Source: Ferribacterium limneticum
GTDB lineage: Bacteria; Pseudomonadota; Gammaproteobacteria; Burkholderiales; Rhodocyclaceae
Assembly (NCBI RefSeq): GCF_020510585.1
Contig: NZ_CP075190.1
Coordinates: forward strand, 1,231,001-1,295,000
Length of the DNA: 64,000 bases
Direction of reading: 5' to 3'
A program made the translations under genes and the position numbers. This document shows positions 50,587-59,299 of the stretch, piece by piece. Each line of letters starts with the position of its first letter. Position 1 is the first letter of the stretch. A model generated the notes under the pieces. It saw only the letters and a list, made by a program, of their open reading frames with translations, did not search any database and was not told where the DNA came from.

Positions 50587-52593
50587 ATGGCTGAAAAAAT
50601 CTTTTCCGTTCGTTTGGCTATTCTGGCCGCCGCTGTGTGGACGGTCGTCCTGATTCTTTCGATGGTGTGGAATTTCCACAACGTCAGCAATCAGGCCATG
50701 GAGATGGCCTACGCCGAGGCGCGTGCCAATCTCAACAAGGACATCACGTTCCGCCGCTGGGGCACCCTGCACGGCGGCGTTTACGTGCCGATCACCGAAA
50801 CCCAGCAGCCGGTCGAGTGGTTGTCGCACGTGCCGGGGCGGGAAGCGACGACCGCCGACGGGAAAAAACTGACCCTGCTCAACCCGGCCTCCATGCTGCG
50901 CCAGATGATGGATCTGTATACGACCGATTACGGCATTCGCGGCCGTATCACCGGGCTGCGCTATCTGAATCCGGGTAATGCCCCGGATGTCTGGGAAAAA
51001 CGCCAGCTCGAAGCCTTCGTGCGCGGTGAGAAAAAGGAGGTCTGGGAGGTCGAGGCGGTCAATGGCAAACCGTATCTGCGCTACCTGCGGGCGATGATGA
51101 TGGAGCCGGGCTGCGACAAATGCCATGCCGTTCTGGGTTACAAGACGGGCGACATGCGCGGGGCGACCGGGCTCAATCTGCCCCTGGCGCCCTATTTCGA
51201 ACAGATCGAACGAACGCGTTTCAATCTGGGCATCAGCCACCTGATCATCTGGCTCATCGGCCTGATCGGCATTGCCTGGGGCGGCTGGATTTCGGCGCGC
51301 TGGGGTGCCGAGCGGGAAGCGTCGCGGGCCGAACTGCTGCGCCATCGCGATCATCTCGAGTCCCTGGTTGACGAAAGAACTCAGCAGTTGTCGCACGCCA
51401 AGGAAGCCGCCGAGTCGGCCAACCGGGCGAAAAGCGCCTTCCTGGCCAACATGAGCCACGAAGTGCGCACGCCGATGAACGCGATCATCGGCCTGACGCA
51501 CATGCTGGCCCGGCAGAATGTCGATCCCCGGCAGGTCGAAAACCTGGGCCGCATCAATCAGGCGGCGAATCATCTCCTGGCCTTGCTCGGCGATGTCCTC
51601 GACCTGTCGAAAATCGAGGCCGAGCGGCTGACCCTGGAAGAAATGCCCTTCCTGCCTGGGGCGCTTTTCGCCAATGTCGACAGCCTGCTCGGCGAGCGGG
51701 CGCAGGCCAAGGGCTTGTGGCTCAGGCGTGAGATCGCGCCGCGCCTGCTCGACATACCGCTCGTTGGCGACGCTTTGCGAATCCAGCAGATCCTGCTCAA
51801 TCTGGTCAACAACGCCATCAAATTCACCGAGCAGGGCGGCGTCACGGTGCGCGCGGATATCCGCGAGGAGCATGACAGCGACGTGCTGATCGGCATCGAG
51901 GTGGTCGATACCGGCATCGGCATCCAGCCCGAGGCGCTGCAACGCGTCTTCGAGCCCTTCGAGCAGGCTGATACGTCGACCACCCGCCAGCATGGCGGCA
52001 CCGGGCTGGGCCTGGCCATCTGCCGGCAACTGGTCAAATTGATGGGCGGCGATGTTGCCGTGACCAGTGTGCCGGGGCAGGGCAGCACCTTCGCCCTGAC
52101 GCTGCGCCTGGCCCGGGATTGTGTTCCCGCGGCACCGGCAGGCAAGCGCGATGACGAGGCGGCACAGGCCTTGTCGGCGGCGGAAACGGAGCAGGCTTTG
52201 CGGACCCGCTTTGCCGGCGTTCGCGTCCTGCTCGTCGAGGACGACGAAATCAACCAGATGGTTGCCCTCGAGCTGCTCCATGAAGTGCTCGGCTGGCCGG
52301 TCGATGTTGCCGAGAATGGCGCCGTGGCGGTCGACAAGGCCGGACAGACCGATTACGACCTGATCCTCATGGATATCCAGATGCCGGTCATGGACGGCCT
52401 CAAGGCGACGCGCGCCATCCGCCAGCTGGCTGGGCGCCGGCAGACGCCGATCCTGGCCATGACCGCCAACGCTTTCCAGGAAGACCGCCAGAAGTGCATC
52501 GACGCCGGCATGGACGATTTCGTCGCCAAGCCGGTCGAGCCGGAGGTGCTGTTCGCCGTGCTGCTCACGTGGTTGGAGCGGCGCAGCAGTTAA
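50587..52593 (+). CDS. Hybrid histidine kinase with c-type-heme DUF3365 sensor
   Basis: 668 residues. Two membrane helices (about 7-28 and 219-238) flank a periplasmic DUF3365/Tll0287-like domain carrying one CxxCH heme site (CDKCH at 176-180). HisKA ([19 protein letters not shown]), HATPase ([18 protein letters not shown]) and a receiver ([13 protein letters not shown]) follow. The heme suggests redox or gas sensing. Its stop overlaps that of the convergent DUF2325 gene by two bases. Confidence 0.92.
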   Translation: MAEKIFSVRLAILAAAVWTVVLILSMVWNFHNVSNQAMEMAYAEARANLNKDITFRRWGTLHGGVYVPITETQQPVEWLSHVPGREATTADGKKLTLLNPASMLRQMMDLYTTDYGIRGRITGLRYLNPGNAPDVWEKRQLEAFVRGEKKEVWEVEAVNGKPYLRYLRAMMMEPGCDKCHAVLGYKTGDMRGATGLNLPLAPYFEQIERTRFNLGISHLIIWLIGLIGIAWGGWISARWGAEREASRAELLRHRDHLESLVDERTQQLSHAKEAAESANRAKSAFLANMSHEVRTPMNAIIGLTHMLARQNVDPRQVENLGRINQAANHLLALLGDVLDLSKIEAERLTLEEMPFLPGALFANVDSLLGERAQAKGLWLRREIAPRLLDIPLVGDALRIQQILLNLVNNAIKFTEQGGVTVRADIREEHDSDVLIGIEVVDTGIGIQPEALQRVFEPFEQADTSTTRQHGGTGLGLAICRQLVKLMGGDVAVTSVPGQGSTFALTLRLARDCVPAAPAGKRDDEAAQALSAAETEQALRTRFAGVRVLLVEDDEINQMVALELLHEVLGWPVDVAENGAVAVDKAGQTDYDLILMDIQMPVMDGLKATRAIRQLAGRRQTPILAMTANAFQEDRQKCIDAGMDDFVAKPVEPEVLFAVLLTWLERRSS

Positions 52594-53906
52594 ACCTTGG
52601 CCGGCAGCGCCGTTTCGCTGCGGTTCTGGTCGATCAGCCGCGAAAGCCCTGAAGCACCGCCATTCTTCATGTACAGGCACGGCTTGCCGGTACGTTTGCA
52701 TTGCTCCTTCACTCGCCAATAGGCGTTGTGGCTGATGCAGCCGGCCTGGCAGATGACGAGGTCGGCGGCGGCGAGAAAGCCGTCGATGCGATGCAGGCTT
52801 TCTTCCAGCCCGCCATCGTGGTGCAGGAAACGGCCGCCACGCTGTTCGACGATCTGGCGATAGCCGTCGATGGAACCGGTACGGCCGCCGACGCAAAGGA
52901 CGCATTTGCCGGAGAGATTGGCGCCGGCATCTTCCGGTGCCGAGTCCGGGCCAGCGGCCGGGTGCTCGCCGTCGGCCAGCAAGTATTGGATGGTTTCGTC
53001 GGCATGTTTGCTCAGGGCCCGCAGGCGGTTGCGTAGGTAGTCGATTTCCCGGCCCTGCTCGCCGGCCTGCGCCGTCAGCGCGCTGGCTCTGGCTTCGGCA
53101 TCGCTGGCCCGGCGGGCCAGGGCCTGGCGTTCCTTGAGCTCGGGCAGGCTCAGGCGCAACAGGTCAAGCTGGCCAGCCAGGTTGGCGGCATAGGCATCCT
53201 TGCAGGCCAGCTCGATGCGCAGTTCGGCGACGCGCTGGCCGAGTTGCTGCGTCTCCCGCGATTTCTCGGCGCGCTGGCTTTCGACTTCATGACGCGCCGC
53301 ATCGAGTTGTCGGCGCAATTGCGCGTTGTCGGCCTGCAGTGCCTTGAGCATCGAGAGCTCGGCCCGCATGCCGGTGCCGAGCTGGTGCTGGATCATGTGG
53401 ATGTCGGCGTAGATGTCCTGTTCGAGCAAGGCATCGCAGGCCGGATGCGTCCAGCTTGCCCACAGCGCGGCGGGGAGCTCGATGCCGGTTTGCACCGCGT
53501 CGCGCCACAACGTGTGCAAGGTTTCGGCATCCTTGGCTTTGGCAAAGGACCGGATGCTCAGCAGAAAGCGTTTTTCCAGCTGCTTGTGCAGCGCTTCGGC
53601 CAGCGCCGTGCGTGTTTCGCAGGCGCCCACCGCCGTCGTGTGCAGCACGAAATCGCTGGTGTCGCGCGGGAACTGGATGTTCTTGGCCATCAGGCCGCGC
53701 AGTTCCTCGACGCCAAAACAGACGCCAATGACCGGGCAGTGAAATTTGTGCGGGATGTCCCACAGCTTGCGCCGGCGCGAGCCTAGGCGCGGCGTGCTAC
53801 CGGCCTCTTCCGGCAGGCTGGGGCGTTGCAGCGTCAGCGTTTCAGGCGGGCTGTGGCGGGTTGGGGCGAAAAATCCGCCGGCGACGTGAAAGGGATGATC
53901 GGACAT
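52590..53906 (-). CDS. DUF2325 protein with coiled-coil middle
   Basis: 438 residues. The middle (about 185-310) is coiled coil. The last 110 residues are a DUF2325 domain ([40 protein letters not shown]). DUF2325 has conserved cysteines and histidines but no settled function. It is the last gene of a four-frame unit preceded by two Fur-like boxes, and its own leader carries CCAGCCAGC. An iron-related role is inferred. Confidence 0.87.
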   Translation of the reverse strand: MSDHPFHVAGGFFAPTRHSPPETLTLQRPSLPEEAGSTPRLGSRRRKLWDIPHKFHCPVIGVCFGVEELRGLMAKNIQFPRDTSDFVLHTTAVGACETRTALAEALHKQLEKRFLLSIRSFAKAKDAETLHTLWRDAVQTGIELPAALWASWTHPACDALLEQDIYADIHMIQHQLGTGMRAELSMLKALQADNAQLRRQLDAARHEVESQRAEKSRETQQLGQRVAELRIELACKDAYAANLAGQLDLLRLSLPELKERQALARRASDAEARASALTAQAGEQGREIDYLRNRLRALSKHADETIQYLLADGEHPAAGPDSAPEDAGANLSGKCVLCVGGRTGSIDGYRQIVEQRGGRFLHHDGGLEESLHRIDGFLAAADLVICQAGCISHNAYWRVKEQCKRTGKPCLYMKNGGASGLSRLIDQNRSETALPAKV

Positions 53907-53930
53907 GCTCGGGCTCCTCGGCGATGAATC

Positions 53931-53940
53931 GCTGGCTGGC
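53931..53940 (-). promoter_or_regulatory. CCAGCCAGC leader motif before the DUF2325 gene
   Basis: GCCAGCCAGC in gene sense about 25 bases before the ATG; a second GCCAGCC lies upstream. Confidence 0.4.
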
Positions 53941-53969
53941 CGGGCATCCGGTTGGCTGGCAGAAAAAGT

Positions 53970-54007
53970 GGTATTTCAATTTTGGCGAAAATTTCCGGTT
54001 GACCGTG
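53970..54007 (-). repeat. CGGTCAACCGG dispersed repeat, copy 16 of 18
   Basis: Exact core, then AAATTTTCGCCAAAATTG and AAATACC. It lies between the coiled-coil gene and the DUF2325 gene. Confidence 0.85.
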
Positions 54008-54043
54008 GGATCGGTGATCCCGGTTCGCCAAGGCTGGTAAATC

Positions 54044-54517
54044 CTATAACTGCAGGTTGGCTAGCGGGCAGTGAAAGTGCTGGACCAGCGCATCGCGCTC
54101 GCCGGCCAGGCGCTCGCATTCGGCGTGGGCGGCGCGGATGGTTTTTTCGAGGTGCCAAACGCGCTGTGCCGCGCTGCTCAAATCGTTGTTCGAGGCGCTG
54201 AGTTGCTGAAGCTGATGGCCCAGCTCGATCATCACCTGACCGGATTCAAAATCGGCCAGCCGCTGGCGCTGCGTGGCAACGACTGCTTTGAGTCCGTCGA
54301 TTTCGTTGAGCTGGGCAATGATCTTGCGGGTTGAAATCGTTGCGCTCCGGCGCTGGGTCTGGCGCGACTGGCGCAAGGCAGAACGCAGGGCGGTGATTTC
54401 GGATTCCAGCGCTGCGACGCGTCGGCCGGTTTGGTCGCTCGGCTGCGGGCTGAGGTCGGCCTGCGGATCGCCGTCGTCACGCTCAAGCAGTGCGCGGTTC
54501 TTAAGCGGTGCCAGCAT
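54044..54517 (-). CDS. Coiled-coil protein of the DUF2325 operon
   Basis: 157 residues, almost all helical with heptads (ALESEITALRSALRQSRQTQ; LEKTIRAAHAECERLAGERD). The start at 54517 has GAGGAG eight bases upstream and overlaps the preceding gene by 17 bases. It is soluble with no catalytic motif. It probably acts as a partner or scaffold of the DUF2325 protein, which also has a coiled coil. Confidence 0.7.
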   Translation of the reverse strand: MLAPLKNRALLERDDGDPQADLSPQPSDQTGRRVAALESEITALRSALRQSRQTQRRSATISTRKIIAQLNEIDGLKAVVATQRQRLADFESGQVMIELGHQLQQLSASNNDLSSAAQRVWHLEKTIRAAHAECERLAGERDALVQHFHCPLANLQL

Positions 54518-54710
54518 GATGGTGCTCCTCGCCTGAATTGAGTCGGTTGCTGGCTCGTTCGCACAGATTGCGGGTGTCGGCATCGATGTCGGCGAGCGCG
54601 CCGATGCGGTCGAGCAGACGGGCGGCGTTGAGCGCCGAATGTTGACAGCCGGTTTCGTGATGAATGAGCAGCAGGCTCAAGGCCCCGGCCCACAGTTCGC
54701 TGCTTGGCAT
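54501..54710 (-). CDS. Small protein of the DUF2325 operon
   Basis: 69 residues with an AAGGAGCGACC ribosome site. A helical N-terminal half (WAGALSLLLIHHETG) and several His and Cys residues (HETGCQH, NLCERA, GEEHHHAG) could bind metal, but no family is recognised. It overlaps the coiled-coil gene by 17 bases. Two Fur-like boxes lie upstream. Confidence 0.65.
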   Translation of the reverse strand: MPSSELWAGALSLLLIHHETGCQHSALNAARLLDRIGALADIDADTRNLCERASNRLNSGEEHHHAGTA

Positions 54711-54730
54711 GGTCGCTCCTTGCCGAAAAA

Positions 54731-54805
54731 TCAGGTTGAAATCCCGGCCAGCAGCAGCCAGAGCAGCAGGCCGGCCAGCGAGGTGTTGAAAAGCAGGCTA
54801 CGCAT
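54731..54805 (-). CDS. Possible 24-residue membrane peptide
   Basis: MRSLLFNTSLAGLLLWLLLA followed by GIST. A single hydrophobic helix lies 17 bases after a Fur-like box and 20 bases before the next gene. No ribosome site is clear. Short one-helix proteins are common at the head of regulated operons, so it is listed with low confidence. Confidence 0.35.
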   Translation of the reverse strand: MRSLLFNTSLAGLLLWLLLAGIST

Positions 54806-54822
54806 GATTGATAAGCCGTTGT

Positions 54823-54880
54823 TGAGAATGGTTCTCATCATAAAGCCGGGCTGCTAGCTTGTAAATAGGAATAATTATCA
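54823..54880 (-). promoter_or_regulatory. Pair of Fur-like operators before the DUF2325 operon
   Basis: TGAGAATGGTTCTCA at 54823-54837 has perfect 6-base arms. TAGGAATAATTATCA at 54866-54880 matches most of the TGATAATnATTATCA consensus. They are placed as expected for a repressed promoter of the leftward operon. Confidence 0.65.
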
Positions 54881-54927
54881 AATAGTCGTTTCGCGTATCC
54901 GGCAGCGGGCAAACGCCAGACAAGAAA

Positions 54928-54952
54928 AAGGCCACGGACTTGCCGTGGCCTT
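54928..54952 (-). terminator. Rho-independent terminator after deaD
   Basis: Ten-base stem AAGGCCACGG / CCGTGGCCTT with an ACTTG loop and, read leftwards, a T-rich tail. Confidence 0.85.
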
Positions 54953-54976
54953 GATTGTCTTGCCGCTTAGGCGTGA

Positions 54977-56794
54977 TTAGCGGTCGAAGCTCTTTTTCTT
55001 GAAGCTGCGCTCGCCATCGAACTTGCGTTCGGTGCTGGCGCCGCCATCCGGACGACCTTCGTCCGGACGCAGGTTGATCGGCACGCCGCGGACGCGGGTG
55101 CGTTTCAGGGCGTTGGACGCTTCGCCCGGCATGCCGGCCGGCAGTTCGACCGTGCTCGATTCATCGTAGAGGGCAATGCGGCCGATGAAGCGGCTTTCGA
55201 TGCCGGCTTCGTTGGCGATGGCGCCGACGATGTCCTTGACCTGGACGCCGTGATCCCTGCCCACATCGATGCGGTAACGCACCATGTCGCCGCTCGGGGC
55301 GGAACGGGCCGGACGTTCTTCACGACGCGGACGTTCGCCACGGTTTTCGAAGCTCGGCTTGTCGCCACGCTCGCTGGAACGCGGCTTGCGCTCGTCACGT
55401 TCGCCAAAGCTGCCCGGACGGGGACGGCTGTCACGGCTGTCGAAGGACGGGGCCGGGGCGGGACGCGGGTCTTCACCGGCGATCTGCAGCGGCTTGCCTT
55501 CCTGGGCCATCATGGCCAGGGCGGCTGCGACTTCTTCGGCGCCGACATTTTGCTCTTCGGCAATTTGCGAGACGATGTTGGCGAAGAAATCGAGGCCTTC
55601 GGCATTAAGCACTTCAACGACCTTTTGCTTGAAGTCGGAAACGCGCTTGTTGGTCACGTCGGCACGGCTCGGCAGGGTCAGCGGCGCGATCGGCGAGCGG
55701 GTAGCACGTTCGATCGTGCGCAGCATGCGAATTTCACGCGGTGCGACGAACAGGATGGCGTTGCCGGTGCGGCCGGCGCGGCCGGTACGGCCGATGCGGT
55801 GCACATAGGCTTCGGTATCGTACGGAATGTCGTAGTTGACCACGTGGCTGACGCGCGGCACGTCGATGCCGCGGGCGGCGACGTCGGTGGCGATGACGAT
55901 GTCGAGCGCGCCGGACTTCAACTGCTCGATGACGCGTTCGCGCATCTGCTGGTTGAGGTCGCCGTTCAGGGCGGCGGCAGCGTAACCGCGAGCCGACAGC
56001 TTGTCGGCCAGTTCGACGGTGGCGGTCTTGGTGCGGACGAAGATGATGGCGGCATCGAAGTCTTCTTCAACTTCGAGGATGCGGGTCAGGGCGTCCAGCT
56101 TGTGCATGCCGGAAACCTGCCAGTAAACCTGACGGATGGCGGCAACGGTGGCGGTAGCCGACTTGATCTTGATTTCGCGCGGTTCGACCAGATACTTCTG
56201 GGCGACGCGGCGAATCTGTTCCGGCATGGTGGCCGAGAACAGCGCGGTCTGGTGCTGCGGCGGCGTGCGTTCGAGAATCCATTCGACGTCGTCGATGAAG
56301 CCCATGCGCAGCATTTCGTCGGCTTCGTCGAGAACCATGGTCTTCAGGTTGTCGAGGTTGAGCGTCTTGCGCTCGAGGTGGTCCATGACGCGACCCGGGG
56401 TGCCGACGATGACGTGGGCGCCGCGCGACAATTGCTTGAGCTGGATGGTGTAGCTCTGTCCGCCATAGATCGGCAGGACATGGAAACCGGGCAGGTTCTT
56501 GGCGTAGGTTTGCAGGGCTTCGGCAACCTGGATGGCCAGTTCGCGCGTCGGCGTCAGGATCAGCGCCTGCGGCTTCATCAGCTTGACGTCGATCTGTTCC
56601 ATGAGAGGCAGGGCGAAGGCGGCGGTCTTGCCGGTGCCGGTCTGGGCCATGCCGATGAGGTCATGACCTTCGAGCAGGACCGGGATACATTGGGCCTGGA
56701 TCGGCGATGGTGTTTCGTAGCCGATTTCGATCAGTGTTTTGAGTAGCGTTTCGCTTAAGCCGAGATCGGCGAAGCTGTCGGGAGTAGACGACAT
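54977..56794 (-). CDS. deaD: DEAD-box RNA helicase DeaD/CsdA
   Basis: 605 residues. The helicase core has the Q motif, AQTGTGKT, PTRELA, DEAD, SAT and HRIGRTGRAG. A Lys/Arg/Glu-rich linker (about 450-500) and a DbpA-like RNA-binding domain (RYRIDVGRDHGVQVKDIVGA) follow. It unwinds RNA in ribosome assembly and mRNA decay, especially in the cold. It has a 200-base untranslated leader, in line with cold-shock control, and ends at a strong terminator. Confidence 0.95.
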   Translation of the reverse strand: MSSTPDSFADLGLSETLLKTLIEIGYETPSPIQAQCIPVLLEGHDLIGMAQTGTGKTAAFALPLMEQIDVKLMKPQALILTPTRELAIQVAEALQTYAKNLPGFHVLPIYGGQSYTIQLKQLSRGAHVIVGTPGRVMDHLERKTLNLDNLKTMVLDEADEMLRMGFIDDVEWILERTPPQHQTALFSATMPEQIRRVAQKYLVEPREIKIKSATATVAAIRQVYWQVSGMHKLDALTRILEVEEDFDAAIIFVRTKTATVELADKLSARGYAAAALNGDLNQQMRERVIEQLKSGALDIVIATDVAARGIDVPRVSHVVNYDIPYDTEAYVHRIGRTGRAGRTGNAILFVAPREIRMLRTIERATRSPIAPLTLPSRADVTNKRVSDFKQKVVEVLNAEGLDFFANIVSQIAEEQNVGAEEVAAALAMMAQEGKPLQIAGEDPRPAPAPSFDSRDSRPRPGSFGERDERKPRSSERGDKPSFENRGERPRREERPARSAPSGDMVRYRIDVGRDHGVQVKDIVGAIANEAGIESRFIGRIALYDESSTVELPAGMPGEASNALKRTRVRGVPINLRPDEGRPDGGASTERKFDGERSFKKKSFDR

Positions 56795-56995
56795 AGATGC
56801 TGTTTCCTTTCATCGTCGCCATTCACATTGTTATAACCGGCGACGGATTGGCCCGATGGTCGGGCGGCCTGGGTGACCCCGACGCAGCCATGCCGGGGAA
56901 CGAATCAATGGGGTGAATCCTGCACAAGAACCTACGAAACCGGTGGCTGCTCGGAATGACTGCGGGCGAAACATCAACGCATTGAACTGATTATT

Positions 56996-57787
56996 CTACC
57001 TTTTTTTTGCGAGGACCGCCAGTTCACCAGCGCTGAAGCCAGCTGCGAGGCGCGCCGCTTCGTTCATTTTTCCTTGTGGCCATGGCGCTTGATAGCGGGT
57101 GAGCAGGTCGCGGTAAGTGCTTTCCGGCTCAAGCCCGCGCTCGGCGCACAGGTGGCGATACCAGCGGTCGCCGAGGCCGACGTGGCCGATTTCATCGCGC
57201 AAAATGATGTCGAGGGCGCGGGCGCTTTCGTGGTCGCCAACCTGTTCGAGTTTCATCTGGATGGGCGGCGTGGCGTCGAGGCCACGTGCTTCGAGCAGGC
57301 GGGGCACCAACGCCATGCGGACGAGGGCGTCGTCGACCGTTTTTTCGGCCATGTCCCACAGGCCGGCATGGGCCGGGAAGTCGCCGTAGTCGTAGCCGAG
57401 GGATTGCAGGCGGGTGCGCAGCAGTTCGAAATGTTCGGCTTCTTCGGCCGCAACACCGATCCAGTCGGCGTAATAGGCTTCCGGCAGGCCGCGAAAGCGG
57501 GCGGCGTGGTCGAGGGCGAGGTTGATGGCCGAAAATTCGATGTGCACGATGGCATGGAGCAGGCGGGCGCGACCTTCCGGCGTTCCCGGGTTGCGATTTG
57601 GCACGTCTTTATGGGGCAGCAGCTCGGGTTTGGCCGGCCGGCCGCAAGTCAGCGTCACCGGCGTGCTGTCGCGACTATCCAGCTTGCCGGCCTGCCAGTC
57701 AGTGGCGATTGCTACGGTCAACCGGATTTTTTGGCCAATTTCGGAAACGGCCAGGGCTTCGGCCAGGCGGACGAAAAGCGACTCCAT
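56996..57787 (-). CDS. DUF455 ferritin-like protein
   Basis: 263 residues of the DUF455 family: a ferritin-like helical domain with likely di-iron ligands (HAIVHIEFSAINLALDHAAR; AAEEAEHFELL; ILRDEIGHVGLG). Activity is not established. The start at 57787 overlaps the aldo-keto reductase stop (ATGA). A dispersed repeat (57712-57749) encodes QKIRLTVA near its N-terminus. Confidence 0.88.
   Translation of the reverse strand: MESLFVRLAEALAVSEIGQKIRLTVAIATDWQAGKLDSRDSTPVTLTCGRPAKPELLPHKDVPNRNPGTPEGRARLLHAIVHIEFSAINLALDHAARFRGLPEAYYADWIGVAAEEAEHFELLRTRLQSLGYDYGDFPAHAGLWDMAEKTVDDALVRMALVPRLLEARGLDATPPIQMKLEQVGDHESARALDIILRDEIGHVGLGDRWYRHLCAERGLEPESTYRDLLTRYQAPWPQGKMNEAARLAAGFSAGELAVLAKKR
57712..57749 (+). 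repeat. CGGTCAACCGG dispersed repeat, copy 17 of 18 (inside the DUF455 gene)
   Basis: Exact core, then ATTTTTTGGCCAATTTCG. The opposite strand is read in frame as IGQKIRLTVA. Confidence 0.75.
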
Positions 57788-58833
57788 CAGGGCGCCGGGT
57801 TGGTGTAGCGCAGGTGGATGGTGTCGATTTCGCCGAGTATTTCTGGCGAAAGCGTCGTCTGCATGGCGGGCAGGGTTTCCTTGAGTTGGGCCAGCGAGGA
57901 GGCGCCGATGATCGTGCTGGCCACGAACCAGCGCGAACGCGAGAAGCCGAGCGCCAACTGCGTCGGCGTCAGGCCATGTTTGTGGGCGAGTTCAACGTAG
58001 GCCTGGACGGCGGGGGCGACGTTCGGCTTGCTGTAACGCTGGCCGAAGGCCGGCCATTGGGTGATACGGCCGGCGGCGTTCGGGTTGGCCAGATACTTGC
58101 CGGTCAGATGGCCGAAGCCGAGGGCCGAATAGACCAGCAGCCCGACTTGCTGACGATGACAGACTTCGGCCAGGCCGGTTTCGAAAGTCCGGTTGAGCAG
58201 GCTGTAGGCGTTCTGCGTCGAAACAATGCGCGGCAGCCCGAGTTCATCGGCCAGCCGGGTGAATTCCATGATGCCCCATGGATGCTCGTTGGAGACGCCA
58301 ACGTGGCGAATTTTGCCTTCCTTGACCAGTTCGCCAAGCACTTCGAGCTGTTCGCGGATCGGCGTGCCTTCCCGCTCGTTTTTCGGGTCGAACTGCCATT
58401 GCCCGAACATCGGCTGGTTGCGCTCCGGCCAGTGCAGTTGATAGAGGTCGACGTAGTCCGTCTGCAGGCGCTGCAGCGAGCCGTCGAGGGCGGCGCGGAT
58501 ATTGGCGCGGTCGAGTGCTGGTGGGCCGTTGCGAATCCAGCCCAGGTTGCGGCTCGGGCCGGCGACCTTGGTGGCGATCTGGATCTGGTCGCGCTGCTGG
58601 CGTTTCAGCCAGCGCCCGACGATGCTTTCCGATGCGCCGCAGGTTTCGGCTCGCGGCGGAACGGCGTACATCTCGGCCGTATCGATGAAGCCGATGCCGG
58701 CGGCCAGAGCAAAATCGAGCTGGGCATGGGCGTCAGCCTCGCTGGTTTGTTCGCCGAAAGTCATGGTGCCGAGGCAGACCTCGGGGACGATAAAATTGCT
58801 ACGGCCAAGCTGGCGGGTTTGGAACGGGGTCAT
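57787..58833 (-). CDS. Tas-like aldo/keto reductase
   Basis: 348 residues, NADPH-dependent aldo/keto reductase fold. The catalytic Tyr is in DTAEMYAVPPR, the Lys in IATKVAG and the His in YQLHWPER. It resembles E. coli Tas. The physiological carbonyl substrate is unknown. It overlaps the DUF455 start by one base. Confidence 0.92.
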   Translation of the reverse strand: MTPFQTRQLGRSNFIVPEVCLGTMTFGEQTSEADAHAQLDFALAAGIGFIDTAEMYAVPPRAETCGASESIVGRWLKRQQRDQIQIATKVAGPSRNLGWIRNGPPALDRANIRAALDGSLQRLQTDYVDLYQLHWPERNQPMFGQWQFDPKNEREGTPIREQLEVLGELVKEGKIRHVGVSNEHPWGIMEFTRLADELGLPRIVSTQNAYSLLNRTFETGLAEVCHRQQVGLLVYSALGFGHLTGKYLANPNAAGRITQWPAFGQRYSKPNVAPAVQAYVELAHKHGLTPTQLALGFSRSRWFVASTIIGASSLAQLKETLPAMQTTLSPEILGEIDTIHLRYTNPAP

Positions 58834-58842
58834 GGGCAGACT

Positions 58843-58876
58843 CCAATATTGAGCAAAAATCAGGGTTGACCGCAGA
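58843..58876 (-). repeat. CGGTCAACCGG dispersed repeat, copy 18 of 18 (degenerate)
   Basis: Core varies as CGGTCAACCCT, then GATTTTTGCTCAATATTGG. It supplies the last codons (CGQP) and stop of the gene ending at 58860. Confidence 0.6.
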
Positions 58877-59192
58877 GAACGCCATATATAAGTACGTGGC
58901 GGTTCAATACGTGATCAAAACTGGCCGGCACGATGGCCAGCCGGTGGTCGTCGGGATGTTGGCAGTGTTTTTCCACCCAGGCTTGCGCCGCGGCGTAGGC
59001 GGCGTCGAAGCTATCGAACAGCCCGTCGAGTTGTTCGGAGCGGACAGGCAGGAAAACACCGGTGAGCCGATCGAGCAGCTTGTCGGTGTCGAGCATCTGC
59101 ACCGCGTAGCCGGCCGGTGCCCGGGCCAAAGGCAACTCGTCAAGCGAGAAGCGGTCACCAAATGCGTCGGCGGGAAGGAGAGGGATGTCCAT
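58860..59192 (-). CDS. Hypothetical protein
   Basis: 110 residues, soluble, with no recognised domain (SFDAAYAAAQAWVEKHCQHP; LAIVPASFDHVLNRHVLIYG). The stop codon falls in a dispersed repeat, so the original C-terminus may have been replaced. It lies 26 bases before the aldo/keto reductase and is divergent from the DUF47 gene. Confidence 0.65.
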   Translation of the reverse strand: MDIPLLPADAFGDRFSLDELPLARAPAGYAVQMLDTDKLLDRLTGVFLPVRSEQLDGLFDSFDAAYAAAQAWVEKHCQHPDDHRLAIVPASFDHVLNRHVLIYGVLCGQP

Positions 59193-59299
59193 GCGCTATT
59201 TTAGCGGGAAGAGCTTTGTTCATCGCTAACCGGGCATTTGGAGGCTGGTGCCGGAGTGATAGAATCCTGTCGTTGTAATAAAAACTTAACAGGACTGTC

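Noticed and set aside
50533-52905. 790-codon leftward frame over the hybrid kinase
   Set aside because: Antisense of a gene with complete kinase and receiver motifs.
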